Source: Thermohalobaculum sp038534135 (GTDB lineage Bacteria; Pseudomonadota; Alphaproteobacteria; Rhodobacterales; Rhodobacteraceae). From it: 64,000 bases of DNA. The position numbers and the translations under genes were made by a program. The notes under the pieces are model-generated. The model saw only the letters and a list, made by a program, of their open reading frames with translations, had not been told where the DNA came from and did not search any database. The DNA lies in assembly GCA_038534135.1 (NCBI GenBank), contig JBCAXJ010000013.1, positions 25,488 to 89,487 of the forward strand. The letters are read 5' to 3'. This document shows positions 8,821 to 18,483 of the stretch, piece after piece; within the stretch, counting starts at the first letter, position 1, and each line of letters opens with the position of its first letter.

Positions 8821-9724
8821 AACCTCCGGCTGTCGCGACGGCGTGATCGGCCTCCGGTAGGCGCCCGACAAAGATCGGCCAAGCATGCGGTGTATGGCGC
8901 CAGAGCTCGAGCGTCACGTCGCCGCCCGTGGCCCGCAGCACTTCGGCCATCCGGATGGAATCCCCCAGGAGAACCTCGTGCCGCCCTGCGAACAACAGGG
9001 CAGGCGGTGGATCGCTCCAATCGCCAAAAACCGGCGACACCAACGGGTCCTTGGGATCATGCCCGTTCAGCACAAAACCCGTCGCGTCCTTCATGCGCGA
9101 GATCGGCAGCATGACATCGCGTCGTGCGTTCCGCCGGAGCGTCTCGGACCCTCCGGAAAGGTCCGTCCACGGCGAGAACCCAACATAACAGGCCGGGCGC
9201 GGCAGGTCCTCTGCCTGCAGCTTCAGCAGCAAAGCGAGACCGAGCCCACCGCCCGCCGAGTCTCCGGCTACCGCAATCTCGGACGGGTCATACCCCGCAG
9301 ATAGCAAGTGACGATAGGACGACAATGCATCCTCCAGCGCGGCGGGAAAGGGGTGATCGGGCGCCAACCGGTAGTCGGGCACGATCGCACGCACGCCCGC
9401 CGCACCGGCCAAGGCCGCCGCCAGATGCCGGTGCGTGCGGGGTGAACCCGCGATATAGGCGCCGCCGTGCAGGTACAGGATCACGCGACGCCGATCCGGT
9501 CGCCCCTGGCTGGCCCACAGTGCTTCGATCATGCCGACCTTCGCTGGAGGTTCGGGACGCCGGATCAAGTCGGCGACAAAGTTCGCGTCTTCCGGGCAAG
9601 CAAAGAACCGCGATGCGTCACGCTCCAAGCTGTCACGCAGGTTCTGCGGGTCCTTCATGCGCCGCAGCTTCGGCTTCACAAGCAGACGCAGCCCCAGATT
9701 GAGAAGCCGCAGGCGCAGGCTCAT
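8786..9724 (-). CDS. Alpha/beta hydrolase, HSL-type esterase
   Basis: A 312-residue carboxylesterase of the hormone-sensitive-lipase family. Seen directly: the oxyanion HGGAY motif (residues 86-90, in LYLHGGAYIAGSPRTHRH), the nucleophile elbow GDSAGG with Ser156, and a C-terminal His in TLELWRHTPHAWPIF. The RAIVPDYRLAPDHPFPAALED stretch is also typical. There is no signal peptide, so it is probably cytoplasmic. The ATG at 9724 is preferred over a start 13 codons upstream because that extension enters gshB. The physiological ester is unknown. Confidence 0.88.
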   Translation of the reverse strand: MSLRLRLLNLGLRLLVKPKLRRMKDPQNLRDSLERDASRFFACPEDANFVADLIRRPEPPAKVGMIEALWASQGRPDRRRVILYLHGGAYIAGSPRTHRHLAAALAGAAGVRAIVPDYRLAPDHPFPAALEDALSSYRHLLSAGYDPSEIAVAGDSAGGGLGLALLLKLQAEDLPRPACYVGFSPWTDLSGGSETLRRNARRDVMLPISRMKDATGFVLNGHDPKDPLVSPVFGDWSDPPPALLFAGRHEVLLGDSIRMAEVLRATGGDVTLELWRHTPHAWPIFVGRLPEADHAVATAGGFIARHLCAQPE

Positions 9725-9729
9725 CGCGG

Positions 9730-10674
9730 CTACGCCCCGCGACGGCGCTCGATCGCCTCCCAAATCAGGGCGGCGACGTTGACCCCGTCGAACCGTTCAA
9801 GCTCCTGAATGCCCGTGGGCGAGGTGACGTTGATCTCGGTCAGATTGCGCCCGATCACATCGATGCCAGTGAAGATCAGACCGCGTTCCTTAAGGACGGG
9901 CTTCAGCCTCTCGCAGATCTCGCGGTCCCGATCGGTCAGTTCCACCTTTTCGGGCCGCCCGCCGACATGCATGTTCGACCGAGTCTCGCCCGGCTGCGGC
10001 ACGCGGTTGATTGCTCCGACGACTTCTCCGTCGATGAGAATCACACGTTTATCACCCGCCGAGACATCGGGCAGGAACTTCTGAACCATCAGCGGCTCGC
10101 GGTTCAGTCCGACAAACATCTCGTGCAACGAGGCCAGGTTCGAATCGTCCGGACGCAACCGGAACACCCCGGCCCCGCCATTGCCGTAGAGCGGTTTGAC
10201 GATGATGTCCTTGTGCTCCTCCCGAAACGTCTTGATTGCCGAAAGCGAACGGGCGACCAGTGTTTCGGGCATCAGGTCGAGAAACTCCAGCACCAGGATT
10301 TTCTCGGGGCAGTTGCGCACCCAGAAAGGGTCGTTGACGACCAGGGTGCCGGGATGGATCATCTGCAAAAGGTGCGTGTTGGTGATGTAGCTCATATCGA
10401 AGGGCGGGTCCTGGCGCAGCAGGACGACGTCCCACTCCGACAAGTCCACGATGCGCCGCTCGCCAAGCGTGTAGTGATCGCCCGCGACCTTGCGCACGGT
10501 CAGATCATGCCCGGAGGCCATGACACGCCCGTTCTGCCAATAGAGATCCTCGACACGGTAGTAGAACAGGCTGTGGCCACGCGCCTCAGCCTCCAGTGCC
10601 AGCCGGAACGTGCTGTCCGCATGGATGTCGACGGACCCGATCGGGTCCATCTGGATGGCAACGTTCAGGCCCAT
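9730..10674 (-). CDS. gshB: Glutathione synthetase GshB
   Basis: GshB ligates glycine to gamma-glutamylcysteine with ATP to make glutathione. The 314-residue protein follows the bacterial family closely: N-terminal NVAIQMDPIGSVDIHADSTF, the RQDPPFDMSYITNTHLL motif, the ATP-grasp loop KPLYGNGGAGVFRL, and the C-terminal FTGIDVIGRNLTEINVTSPTGIQEL. The esterase start lies just downstream. Together with the BON lipoprotein, yraN and rsmI genes it forms a minus-strand neighbourhood common in the Rhodobacterales. Confidence 0.97.
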   Translation of the reverse strand: MGLNVAIQMDPIGSVDIHADSTFRLALEAEARGHSLFYYRVEDLYWQNGRVMASGHDLTVRKVAGDHYTLGERRIVDLSEWDVVLLRQDPPFDMSYITNTHLLQMIHPGTLVVNDPFWVRNCPEKILVLEFLDLMPETLVARSLSAIKTFREEHKDIIVKPLYGNGGAGVFRLRPDDSNLASLHEMFVGLNREPLMVQKFLPDVSAGDKRVILIDGEVVGAINRVPQPGETRSNMHVGGRPEKVELTDRDREICERLKPVLKERGLIFTGIDVIGRNLTEINVTSPTGIQELERFDGVNVAALIWEAIERRRGA

Positions 10675-10696
10675 CTCAGTCCTCGTCTGATTGCGC

Positions 10697-11332
10697 TCAG
10701 CCGGTTGTCTGCGCGTCGGACGCTGATGTCACCTGTCGGCGTGGATCGTCAATGGTCAGCACATGGCTGACAACCTTGGAAACGCCGCTGAGGCGAGAGG
10801 CATGATCGATCACGCGGGCCAGTTCAGACTTCGATCGCGCGAGCCCGGTCAGATGAACGACCTTGTCGACGGTCTCGACCGAATAGTTCACCGAGCTGAC
10901 CTTGCCGTCCGCCAACAGCTTGACCCGAAGCTGGTTCGAGATCCAAGCGTCCTCGGCATAGGCGACGGCACCAGAGTCCTCTTGAACCGTCAACTCGTCC
11001 GTAACCTCGACAACGCCCGGCGTCTGCCAGCTCAGATCGGTCGCAGTGACCCTGTCGCCCCGCTGCGGGACCGAGCCGGTCAGCACAACGCGACCTTCGA
11101 CGACGCTCGTCGAGATATCTCCGAAGAGCCCCGCAGAATGATTTAGGAACTTGTTGTTCAGCGTCAGCTGAATCTCGGTGTCGCTCAAAGCGTCTTGGGT
11201 TGAACGCTCCTGAATCACAGAGCGCGCGACAACCGCACCCGTGCCGATTGCCAAGCTTGCTGGTCCGCATGATGCAAGGGCCCACAGGGGCACCACCAGC
11301 ATCCATGCCGCTGGCCTGAATCTCATGATCAT
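10697..11332 (-). CDS. BON domain lipoprotein
   Basis: A 211-residue lipoprotein. The signal sequence ends in the lipobox LASC (Cys22 counted from the first ATG), followed by ATP-independent, OsmY/DolP-like architecture with two BON domains: about residues 50-115 (NNKFLNHSAGLFGDISTSVVEGRVVLTGSV) and 125-195 (ISNQLRVKLLADGKV, VVHLTGLARSKSELARVIDHA). BON domains bind phospholipid or envelope surfaces; the E. coli relative DolP helps keep the outer membrane intact, and a similar periplasmic role is inferred. An internal ATG two codons in could be the true start. Confidence 0.88.
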   Translation of the reverse strand: MIMRFRPAAWMLVVPLWALASCGPASLAIGTGAVVARSVIQERSTQDALSDTEIQLTLNNKFLNHSAGLFGDISTSVVEGRVVLTGSVPQRGDRVTATDLSWQTPGVVEVTDELTVQEDSGAVAYAEDAWISNQLRVKLLADGKVSSVNYSVETVDKVVHLTGLARSKSELARVIDHASRLSGVSKVVSHVLTIDDPRRQVTSASDAQTTG

Positions 11333-11353
11333 CTGTTTTGCCTGTCGTTGCTT

Positions 11354-11818
11354 CTACTGCTCGTCGAACGACCGGGCATTCTCGATGATGTCGACCTGAC
11401 CGTCCGGCGCCACGAGAGCGGCGTCGAACCTGCAGACCGGTTGGATACCCGTGTCTTCAACATAGGGTACCATATAGTGAAGCGCCGCGTTCTCCAAGCG
11501 GCTCCATTGGAGTGGTGTGATGGGAGAGTCGAAATGATGTACCGTTCTTCGGCGCTTTACTTCGACAAAGACAAGACTGTCGCTGAGTTTCAGGACAAGA
11601 TCGATCTCACCAGCCGGCGTGCGCACGCGCCGTCCCAGCACGATCGCACCCTTCGCGGCGTAAGTGCGTACGACCGAGTCTTCTGCCGCGATGCCCGAAA
11701 AGTGGTTTGATCTGCCGCGCATACTTCGTGCGAGGCGAGCCCGCGTGGAACCGAGCACAGCGCCCACGGAAGAGCCGTTCCAGGCGAGGGGATGAGTTTG
11801 AACCTGATCCAAAGACAT
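11354..11818 (-). CDS. yraN: YraN/UPF0102 family endonuclease-like protein
   Basis: UPF0102 proteins have a restriction-endonuclease-like fold; their role is not settled. The core is visible: AAEDSVVRTYAAKGAIVLGRRVRTPAGEIDLVLKLSD with the acidic residues GEIDLV and FVEVKRRR matching the D/E-x-K nuclease pattern, then the C-terminal CRFDAALV. I chose ATG 11818 because GAGGGAC lies just upstream; a TTG at 11860 would add 14 residues. It follows rsmI (yraL) by 54 bases, the classic rsmI-yraN pairing. Confidence 0.85.
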   Translation of the reverse strand: MSLDQVQTHPLAWNGSSVGAVLGSTRARLARSMRGRSNHFSGIAAEDSVVRTYAAKGAIVLGRRVRTPAGEIDLVLKLSDSLVFVEVKRRRTVHHFDSPITPLQWSRLENAALHYMVPYVEDTGIQPVCRFDAALVAPDGQVDIIENARSFDEQ

Positions 11819-11872
11819 GTGGCAGTCCCTCGTACCATCCGCCACGAGAACCTCGCGCAAATCAGATAATAT

Positions 11873-12817
11873 TCATTGAACGTCGCGGCTAAGCTCCAAA
11901 GCGCGCGCATATGCGACGCGTTTCGGCAGGCCGAACTCGTCGGCCACCGTGCGGGCTGCGTCCTTGACCGACAGATCAGCGAGCAGAGCGTGCAGGCGCG
12001 CGTCCAGGCGTTCGGGCTGATCCTCGAGCGGATCGATCTTCGATGGCGGACCGACGACGACGACGATCTCACCGCGTGCCTCCCGATCTTGAAACATTAC
12101 TGCAAGCTCACCGACGCTGCCGCGGGCGACCTCCTCGTGCAGTTTCGTGATCTCGCGGACGACCGCGGCTTGCCGGTCAGCGCCGAGAACCGCGACCGCG
12201 TCCTTCAAGAGCTCCGCAAGGCGTCTCGGAGATTCGAACAGTACCAGCGTCGCCTTGACTGTGGCGATCTCTTTCAGCGCGGTCAGACGTGCTGCGCGCT
12301 TCTGTGCCAGAAACCCCGCGAACAGAAAGCGATCGGTCGGAAGTCCGGCCAGGGTCAGGGCGGCGGCGACAGCCGACGCGCCAGGCGCTGTATGCACGGG
12401 GAGCTCCGCCGCATGTGCCGCCTCGACAAGGCGGTACCCAGGATCCGCGATCATCGGCGTCCCCGCATCCGACACGTAAGCGACGCTTTGACCGCCCGAC
12501 AGCATCTCGAGCAGGCGCGGCCTTTGCGCGGCACCGTTGCGGTCGTGATACGCAATCAACTGCCGCCCCTCGAGCGGGATGGCAAGCAAGGATAACAACT
12601 GCCGCGCGCGCCGCGTATCCTCGCAGGCCAACACGTCCGCACCGCGCAGAACCTCGACCGCGCGCAGCGTGATGTCGCCCATGTTTCCGATCGGTGTCGC
12701 AACCAGCCAAAGCCCGGGCGCAATCGCCTGTGAGTCGCGTTGCGAGGCTGCTACACTCGCCTCGGCGGACCGGGTCTTCCGCGGAGTCCGGCGTTTACTT
12801 TCGGTCTTCTCAGCCAT
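11873..12817 (-). CDS. rsmI: 16S rRNA (cytidine-1402-2'-O)-methyltransferase RsmI
   Basis: RsmI adds the 2'-O-methyl group to C1402 in the decoding centre of 16S rRNA using SAM. After a basic N-terminal extension of about 33 residues the conserved GLWLVATPIGNMGDITLRAVEVL start is seen, then VLACEDTRRARQLLS, the SDAGTPMIADPGYRLV loop, PGASAVAAALTLAGLPTDRFLFAGFL and LVLFESPRRL. A C-terminal helical segment ends in RALELSRDVQ. Length of 314 is slightly above average because of the N-terminal extension. It is transcribed away from the LpoA-like gene, across a 71-base divergent region. Confidence 0.95.
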   Translation of the reverse strand: MAEKTESKRRTPRKTRSAEASVAASQRDSQAIAPGLWLVATPIGNMGDITLRAVEVLRGADVLACEDTRRARQLLSLLAIPLEGRQLIAYHDRNGAAQRPRLLEMLSGGQSVAYVSDAGTPMIADPGYRLVEAAHAAELPVHTAPGASAVAAALTLAGLPTDRFLFAGFLAQKRAARLTALKEIATVKATLVLFESPRRLAELLKDAVAVLGADRQAAVVREITKLHEEVARGSVGELAVMFQDREARGEIVVVVGPPSKIDPLEDQPERLDARLHALLADLSVKDAARTVADEFGLPKRVAYARALELSRDVQ

Positions 12818-12888
12818 ACGGTCCGCCGCAATTCAGCCGGGCTGGGGGCGAGCACGGGCCAGACCCACAAAACATGTGAGAGGTAGTC

Positions 12889-14073
12889 ATGTTGTGCCGA
12901 TCCCGAATTCCTGCGATTGCCGCGCTGGTCGCATGTATGTTCGCAGTCGCTGCTTGCGGTGGCAAGTCGTCCTCGACAGGACCAGCGGCAAGCACGGCGA
13001 ACAGTTCGCCATCCGGACAATTCGATCCGACGAAACCGGTCACGCTGGCGCTGTTGGCGCCGTTGACGGCCGAGAACACAGGTGCGGCCCAGCTTGGCCA
13101 GGCATTGGCAAATGCCGCACGCCTGTCAGCGGCAGAACTGGCTGACCCGCTGATCGATCTGCGCGTCTACGACACCGGCGGCCGTCCCGATCTTGCGCGC
13201 GCCGCCGTCTCGCGCGCCATCGGCGAACAGGCCAAGCTGGTCATGGGGCCGCTCTTCTCGAACAACACCAAAGCCGTGGCGGCCCCTGCGGCCGAGAGTG
13301 GTCTCAAGGTCATCTCGTTCTCGACGGACAGCAGCATCGCTGGCGGCCCGATCTATCTGAGCGGCTTCCTGCCGGATATGGAGACCCGGCGCATCACCAG
13401 TTTCGCACGCGCGCAGGGCTATGGCTCGGTCGGGATCTTCTATCCGCAGAACCCCGCTGGCCAGTTGGCGCTGAACGGTGCGCAGGTCGGCGCAGGACCG
13501 GCACTCGTCGTTCGGACCCCGTTCCAGCGCAGCGAGCAAGGTATCGGTGCCGGAGCATCAGAGTTCGCCTCGCGCGCCCGTGCATCCGGTGTCCGCGCCG
13601 TTCTGATCCCCGAAAGCGGGCAGGCCCTGTCCTTCATCACGGCCAAACTCAATGAAGCGGGACTGGGTGCCGGCTACAAGTTCCTGGGACACGGGCAATG
13701 GAACACGCGCACGACCCTGGGTGTATCCGCACTCGCCGGGGGATGGTTTCCAGCACCCGACCCAGCGGCGATGAAGTCCTTCGTTTCCCGCTACCGCGCG
13801 TCTTATGGTGCCGTGCCACCGCCATTGGCGGTCCTGGGCTACGATGCCGTTCTGGTGGCAAGCCAGATGCTGGCCGAGGCGCGGGCAACGGGCTCGCGCG
13901 ATCCGTTCGGACAGGCGGCACTGACGCGGCCGCAGGGCTATCGCGGGGCAACGGGGCCGATCCGGTTCGGGCCGGATGGCCGCAGTGAACGCGGTCTCTC
14001 GATCCTCCAGGTCGGTGAGGGCGTCTTCACCACGATCGATCCCGCGCCCATCGCCTTCGGCGTCGGAAGCTGA
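12889..14073 (+). CDS. LpoA-like penicillin-binding-protein activator lipoprotein
   Basis: A 394-residue lipoprotein: signal peptide with lipobox VAAC (Cys about 23), a flexible Ser/Thr-rich linker, then a Leu/Ile/Val-binding-protein fold. Visible parts are VTLALLAPLTAENTGAAQLGQALANAARL, VMGPLFSNNTKAVAAPAAESGLKVISFSTD and FLPDMETRRITSFARAQGYGSVGIFYP. This matches the C-terminal domain of LpoA, an outer-membrane activator of PBP1a; the N-terminal TPR domain of E. coli LpoA is absent, as is usual in alphaproteobacteria. A role in peptidoglycan synthesis is inferred. The position divergent to rsmI is conserved. Confidence 0.82.
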   Translation: MLCRSRIPAIAALVACMFAVAACGGKSSSTGPAASTANSSPSGQFDPTKPVTLALLAPLTAENTGAAQLGQALANAARLSAAELADPLIDLRVYDTGGRPDLARAAVSRAIGEQAKLVMGPLFSNNTKAVAAPAAESGLKVISFSTDSSIAGGPIYLSGFLPDMETRRITSFARAQGYGSVGIFYPQNPAGQLALNGAQVGAGPALVVRTPFQRSEQGIGAGASEFASRARASGVRAVLIPESGQALSFITAKLNEAGLGAGYKFLGHGQWNTRTTLGVSALAGGWFPAPDPAAMKSFVSRYRASYGAVPPPLAVLGYDAVLVASQMLAEARATGSRDPFGQAALTRPQGYRGATGPIRFGPDGRSERGLSILQVGEGVFTTIDPAPIAFGVGS

Positions 14074-14075
14074 AT

Positions 14076-16904
14076 TTGGCGGTATCCGCCCCGCAGCCAG
14101 ATCTCACAGGCGCGCCCCTCCGTACGGAAGCGGGGCTCGCCCATCTGATCAAAGCTCCGACCGAAATCCTGGACGGCGCTGATCTGGTGCGCGCGGTGGA
14201 TGACGCTGTCGCCGCCTCAGCCGATATGGACGCCGCAAGGGCGGAGGTGATTGCACTGGTGGCCGACGCGATGTCCGGGGGCCGTGCCCGCGTCAACGCA
14301 GAACTCCTGGCGCATCCACGTGCCGGGCTCCGCATTGCGCGATCGTTCGCGCATGTCACCGATTGCGCGGTCACTGCCATCGCGCACTTCGCCATGACGC
14401 ATCTTCATCCCCAGCCGCTCCGGACCAAAGGCGAACGGCTCGCCATCGCCGCCGTCGGCGGGTATGGGCGCGGCGAGATGGCGCCATTCTCGGACGTCGA
14501 CCTTCTGTTCCTGACGCCGCATCGCCAGACCGCCTGGGCCGAGAGCGTGGTCGAGTCGGTCCTCTACATCCTGTGGGATCTCAAGCTCAAAGTCGGACAG
14601 TCGACACGATCGATCAGCGAATGCCTGCGCCTGGCCCGCGAGGACATGACAATCCGCACGGCCTTGCTCGAGCATCGCTTCATCTGCGGCGACCGCGATC
14701 CTGTTGACGAACTCGACCAGCGCATTTGGAACGAACTGTTTCTCAAGACCGGGCCCGACTATGTCGAGGCGAAGATGGCCGAGCGTGACAACCGGCACGA
14801 ACGCCATGGCGGCTCACGCTACCTGCTCGAACCCAACCTGAAGGAAAGCAAGGGCGGCCTGCGCGATCTGCAGACGCTGCATTGGATCTCGAAATACCTC
14901 TATCACACCGGCACCGCCTGGGATCTGGTCGAGATGGGCGTCTTCGAGCGCGAGGAGGTGCAGCGCTTTGCCGATGCATCCAAGTTCATCTGGGCCGTGC
15001 GCTGCCACCTGCACGATCTGGCGGGCCGGGCGCAGGAGACGCTGACCTTTGACCGGCAGGTCGAGATCGCCCAGCGCATGGGCTACGAGGAAGGCGAAGG
15101 ACGGCTCGCGGTTGAGCATTTCATGCACACCTATTTCCGCCATGCAAAGGCGGTCGGCGACCTGACGCGGATCTTCTCGGCCGCGCTCGAGGCACAGCAC
15201 GCCAAGTCACAACCCGCGCTGTCGCTGCTTCTGCAGGCACTCAGCTTCCGGTCGAACAAACCCGCCGGTGACGAACCCTTCACGGTCGAAGCAGGGCGTC
15301 TGTCGATTTCCAACCCGGATGTCTTTCGCGACAATCCGCGTGATCTTTTCCGGCTGTTCCATGACGCGGCGCGGATGGAGGCCAAGATCCATCCGAACGC
15401 ATTGCGGGCTGTGACGCAGAGCCTGGATCTCGTGGATGACGCGCTGCGCGCCGATACGACGGCAAACGCGCTCTTCATGGACATGCTGTGCAATCCGACC
15501 GATGCCGAGTGGCTGCTGCGCAGCATGAACGAGACAGAGTTGCTGGGCCGGTTCATCCCGGAATTTGGCCGGGTCGTCGCGATGATGCAGTTCAACATGT
15601 ACCACCACTATACGGTGGACGAGCACACGATCCGCTGCATCGGTGTGCTGAATCAGATCGAACGCGGCGAAGAGGAGGAAACCCTGCCTGTCGCCTCCGA
15701 GATTTTGAAAGGCGGGGTCAACCGGAAAGTGCTGCACACAGCCCTGCTGCTGCACGACCTTGGCAAAGGTGCGGACCGGGATCATTCCGAACTTGGTGCG
15801 GAGTTGGCTGTCCAGATCGGGCCGCGGCTGGGCCTTACCGAAGCCGAGACCGAAACCGTGACATGGCTGGTGCGCCACCATCTTCTGATGTCTGACACGG
15901 CGCAGAAACGCGACATCACCGATCCGCGCACCGTCACCGATTTCGCCAAGTTCGTCCAAAGCCCGCAGCGTCTGCGCCTGCTGCTCGTCCTCACCGTGTG
16001 CGATATCAAGGGCGTTGGACCGGGCACGTGGAACAACTGGAAGGCCCAGCTTCTGCGCAATCTCTATTGGGATACGCGCGATGTCCTGACCGGTGGGGTC
16101 GAGCAGTCTTCGCGCGCGCACCGTGTCGACGCCGCCCGGTCGGATCTGGTGGCCGCTATCGCCGATTGGCCCGCAAGTGCGCGCAAGGCAGAAGCGCTGC
16201 GCCATTACCCGCAATACTGGCTGGGGCTGGATACCGAGACCCACAAGATCGTCGCGGAACTGGGGCTCGAGATCGGTGACACCCAGATCGCCAGCCGTTT
16301 CCTGCCCGATGAAACCCGCGACGCCACGAAAGCGGTGCTGTTCATGGGCGATCATCCCGGCATCTTCGCGCGGATGGCGGGCGCCTTTGCGATCGCCGGG
16401 GCGAATGTGGTGGACGCGCGCAGCTACACCACGAATGACGGCATGGCGACCTCGGTCTTCTGGATCCAGGACCGCGATGGCCAGGCTTACGAGAAATCCC
16501 GCCTCAAGCGCCTGCGCCGTACCATCGAGCGGACGCTGAGAGGCGAGGTGATCGCGCGTGTCGAGATCTCGGAACGCGACCGGGTGAAGGTCCGCGAAAG
16601 CCGGTTCGACGTGCCGACGCGGATCGTCTTCGACAACGAGGCCTCCGACCTCTTCACGGTGATCGAGGTCAACGCCCGTGACCGGCTGGGGTTGCTGCAC
16701 GAGCTGACCCGGACGCTGGCCAGCCTCAACATCAACATCTTCGCCGCGATCATCGCGACTTACGGCGAGCATGCGGTCGATGTGTTCTACGTGAAGGACC
16801 TGTTCGGCCACAAGATCCGGGCACAAAACAAGCTGCAAACGATCGAGCGGCGTCTGACCGCCGCGGTGGAGTCCGAAGACCACGCCATCGCGCCGCTGGA
16901 CTGA
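14076..16904 (+). CDS. glnD: Bifunctional [protein-PII] uridylyltransferase/uridylyl-removing enzyme GlnD
   Basis: GlnD senses glutamine and modifies PII proteins to control nitrogen assimilation. The 942-residue protein has all domains: nucleotidyltransferase motif AAVGGYGRGEMAPFSDVDLLFL (about residues 126-147), the GlnD-PII helical part, an HD domain with LLLHDLGKGADRDHSELGAEL, and two C-terminal ACT domains (VLFMGDHPGIFARMAGAF and VIEVNARDRLGLLHELTRTL). Translation appears to start at a TTG two bases after the LpoA-like stop; the next ATG would remove conserved sequence. No PII gene is near. Confidence 0.97.
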   Translation: MAVSAPQPDLTGAPLRTEAGLAHLIKAPTEILDGADLVRAVDDAVAASADMDAARAEVIALVADAMSGGRARVNAELLAHPRAGLRIARSFAHVTDCAVTAIAHFAMTHLHPQPLRTKGERLAIAAVGGYGRGEMAPFSDVDLLFLTPHRQTAWAESVVESVLYILWDLKLKVGQSTRSISECLRLAREDMTIRTALLEHRFICGDRDPVDELDQRIWNELFLKTGPDYVEAKMAERDNRHERHGGSRYLLEPNLKESKGGLRDLQTLHWISKYLYHTGTAWDLVEMGVFEREEVQRFADASKFIWAVRCHLHDLAGRAQETLTFDRQVEIAQRMGYEEGEGRLAVEHFMHTYFRHAKAVGDLTRIFSAALEAQHAKSQPALSLLLQALSFRSNKPAGDEPFTVEAGRLSISNPDVFRDNPRDLFRLFHDAARMEAKIHPNALRAVTQSLDLVDDALRADTTANALFMDMLCNPTDAEWLLRSMNETELLGRFIPEFGRVVAMMQFNMYHHYTVDEHTIRCIGVLNQIERGEEEETLPVASEILKGGVNRKVLHTALLLHDLGKGADRDHSELGAELAVQIGPRLGLTEAETETVTWLVRHHLLMSDTAQKRDITDPRTVTDFAKFVQSPQRLRLLLVLTVCDIKGVGPGTWNNWKAQLLRNLYWDTRDVLTGGVEQSSRAHRVDAARSDLVAAIADWPASARKAEALRHYPQYWLGLDTETHKIVAELGLEIGDTQIASRFLPDETRDATKAVLFMGDHPGIFARMAGAFAIAGANVVDARSYTTNDGMATSVFWIQDRDGQAYEKSRLKRLRRTIERTLRGEVIARVEISERDRVKVRESRFDVPTRIVFDNEASDLFTVIEVNARDRLGLLHELTRTLASLNINIFAAIIATYGEHAVDVFYVKDLFGHKIRAQNKLQTIERRLTAAVESEDHAIAPLD

Positions 16905-16923
16905 CGCCAGGCTGACCCGGCCC

Positions 16924-18483
16924 ATGAGCACCCCAAAGCCGATCCGTCTGCTGCGGAGCTTCGCCACCGTTGGCGGGTGGACCATGGCCAGCCGTGTTCT
17001 GGGTTTCGTGCGGGATATCCTGATCGCGGCCTATCTGGGTGCAGGCCCGGTGGCCGAAGCGTTCTTCGTTGCCTTCCGCCTGCCGAACATGTTCCGCCGC
17101 TTCTTCGCCGAGGGCGCCTTCAACATGGCCTTTGTGCCGATGTTCTCGAAGCGGCTGGAAGGGGACGGGCCGGACGCCGCCCGTGCCTTTGGGACCGAGG
17201 CTCTGTCGGCGTTGTTCGCGGCGCTTGTCGCGTTCACCATCCTCGCGCAGATCGCGATGCCCTGGTTTGTCTATGCGCTTGCCTCGGGCTTTCAGGCCGA
17301 TGAACGCTTCGACATGGCGGTCGTGTTCTCGCGGATCGTCTTTCCCTACATCCTGTTCATCTCGCTCGCAGCACTGTTCTCGGGTGTTCTGAACGCGTTC
17401 GGGCGCTTTGCCGCCGCCGCCGCCGCACCCGTCTTGCTGAACGTGATCTTCATCGGTGCAATCATCGCGGCTGCGGTGATGCGCTGGAACGTCGGGCTCG
17501 CGCTGGTCTGGGCCGCGGCGTTTGCCGGGATCGCACAACTGGCATTGGTCTGGTTCGCTGCCAGACGGCTCGGCATGGGATTGATCCCGATGCGGCCCCG
17601 CCTGACGCCGGATGTGAAGCGCCTGATCTCGGTCGGCATCCCGGCGGCCCTGGCCGGTGGCGTCATGCAGATCAATCTGTTGGTCGGCACCCAGGTCGCC
17701 TCGTATTTTGACCGGGCAATCTCGTGGCTGTCCTATGCCGACCGGGTCTACCAGCTTCCCCTCGGCGTTGTCGGCATCGCCATCGGTGTGGTCCTGTTGC
17801 CCGAGCTTTCACGCCGCTTTCGGGCGGGAGACCGCGCAGGCACCGCCGATGCAATGAACCGCGCAGCCGAGTTCACGATGATCCTGACGGTCCCGGCCTC
17901 GGTCGCGCTGGTCGCGATCCCCGGCCTGATTGTCGGCGTGCTGTTCGAACGCGGCGCCTTCACCTCCGCCGACACGCAGGCGACGGCGCTCGCGCTCGCC
18001 ATCTATGCGCTCGGCCTGCCCAGTTTCGTCCTGCAGAAAGTCCTGCAACCGGCTTACTTCGCGCGTGAGGACACGCGCACGCCGCTGCGTTTTGCGATTG
18101 TGTCGATGATCGTCAACGTTGCGCTGGCGATCGGGCTGGCCCCCGTGGCTGGTTTCCTGGCCGCCGCCATCGGCACCACACTGGCGGGCTGGGCGAACAC
18201 CGCCCTGTTGTGGCGCGGCGTGCGCAAACTCGACCCGGATTTGACCATCGATGGCCGGCTTGCACACCGTCTGCCGCGGATCGTGATCGCCTCGGCCATC
18301 ATGGGCGTTGCCGCCTGGGCCATGACCAACGGTTTGCGGGCCGCCCTTCCGGGGCAGACCATCGCGATCCTCGCTCTGGTGCTGCCTGCCTCCATCGTGC
18401 TTTACTTCGCGCTTGCCATCGGCCTGGGGGCGTTCCGTCCCTCGGACCTGAAACAGGCGCTCAGACGGGGGACAGACGCATGA
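16924..18483 (+). CDS. murJ: Lipid II flippase MurJ
   Basis: MurJ (MviN) flips lipid II across the inner membrane during peptidoglycan synthesis. The 519-residue protein shows the family start (LLRSFATVGGWTMASRVLGFVRDILIAAYLGAG), the VAEAFFVAFRLPNMFRRFFAEGAFNMAFVP signature, about 14 TM segments and ADRVYQLPLGVVGIAIGVVLLPELSR. It lies 17 bases after glnD, and its stop overlaps the next start (ATGA), so glnD, murJ and the patatin gene probably share a transcript. In many relatives trpS follows murJ; here it does not. Confidence 0.97.
   Translation: MSTPKPIRLLRSFATVGGWTMASRVLGFVRDILIAAYLGAGPVAEAFFVAFRLPNMFRRFFAEGAFNMAFVPMFSKRLEGDGPDAARAFGTEALSALFAALVAFTILAQIAMPWFVYALASGFQADERFDMAVVFSRIVFPYILFISLAALFSGVLNAFGRFAAAAAAPVLLNVIFIGAIIAAAVMRWNVGLALVWAAAFAGIAQLALVWFAARRLGMGLIPMRPRLTPDVKRLISVGIPAALAGGVMQINLLVGTQVASYFDRAISWLSYADRVYQLPLGVVGIAIGVVLLPELSRRFRAGDRAGTADAMNRAAEFTMILTVPASVALVAIPGLIVGVLFERGAFTSADTQATALALAIYALGLPSFVLQKVLQPAYFAREDTRTPLRFAIVSMIVNVALAIGLAPVAGFLAAAIGTTLAGWANTALLWRGVRKLDPDLTIDGRLAHRLPRIVIASAIMGVAAWAMTNGLRAALPGQTIAILALVLPASIVLYFALAIGLGAFRPSDLKQALRRGTDA

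Noticed and set aside
15207..16985. A 592-codon minus-strand open frame
   Set aside because: Antisense of glnD, whose domains are complete and well conserved.
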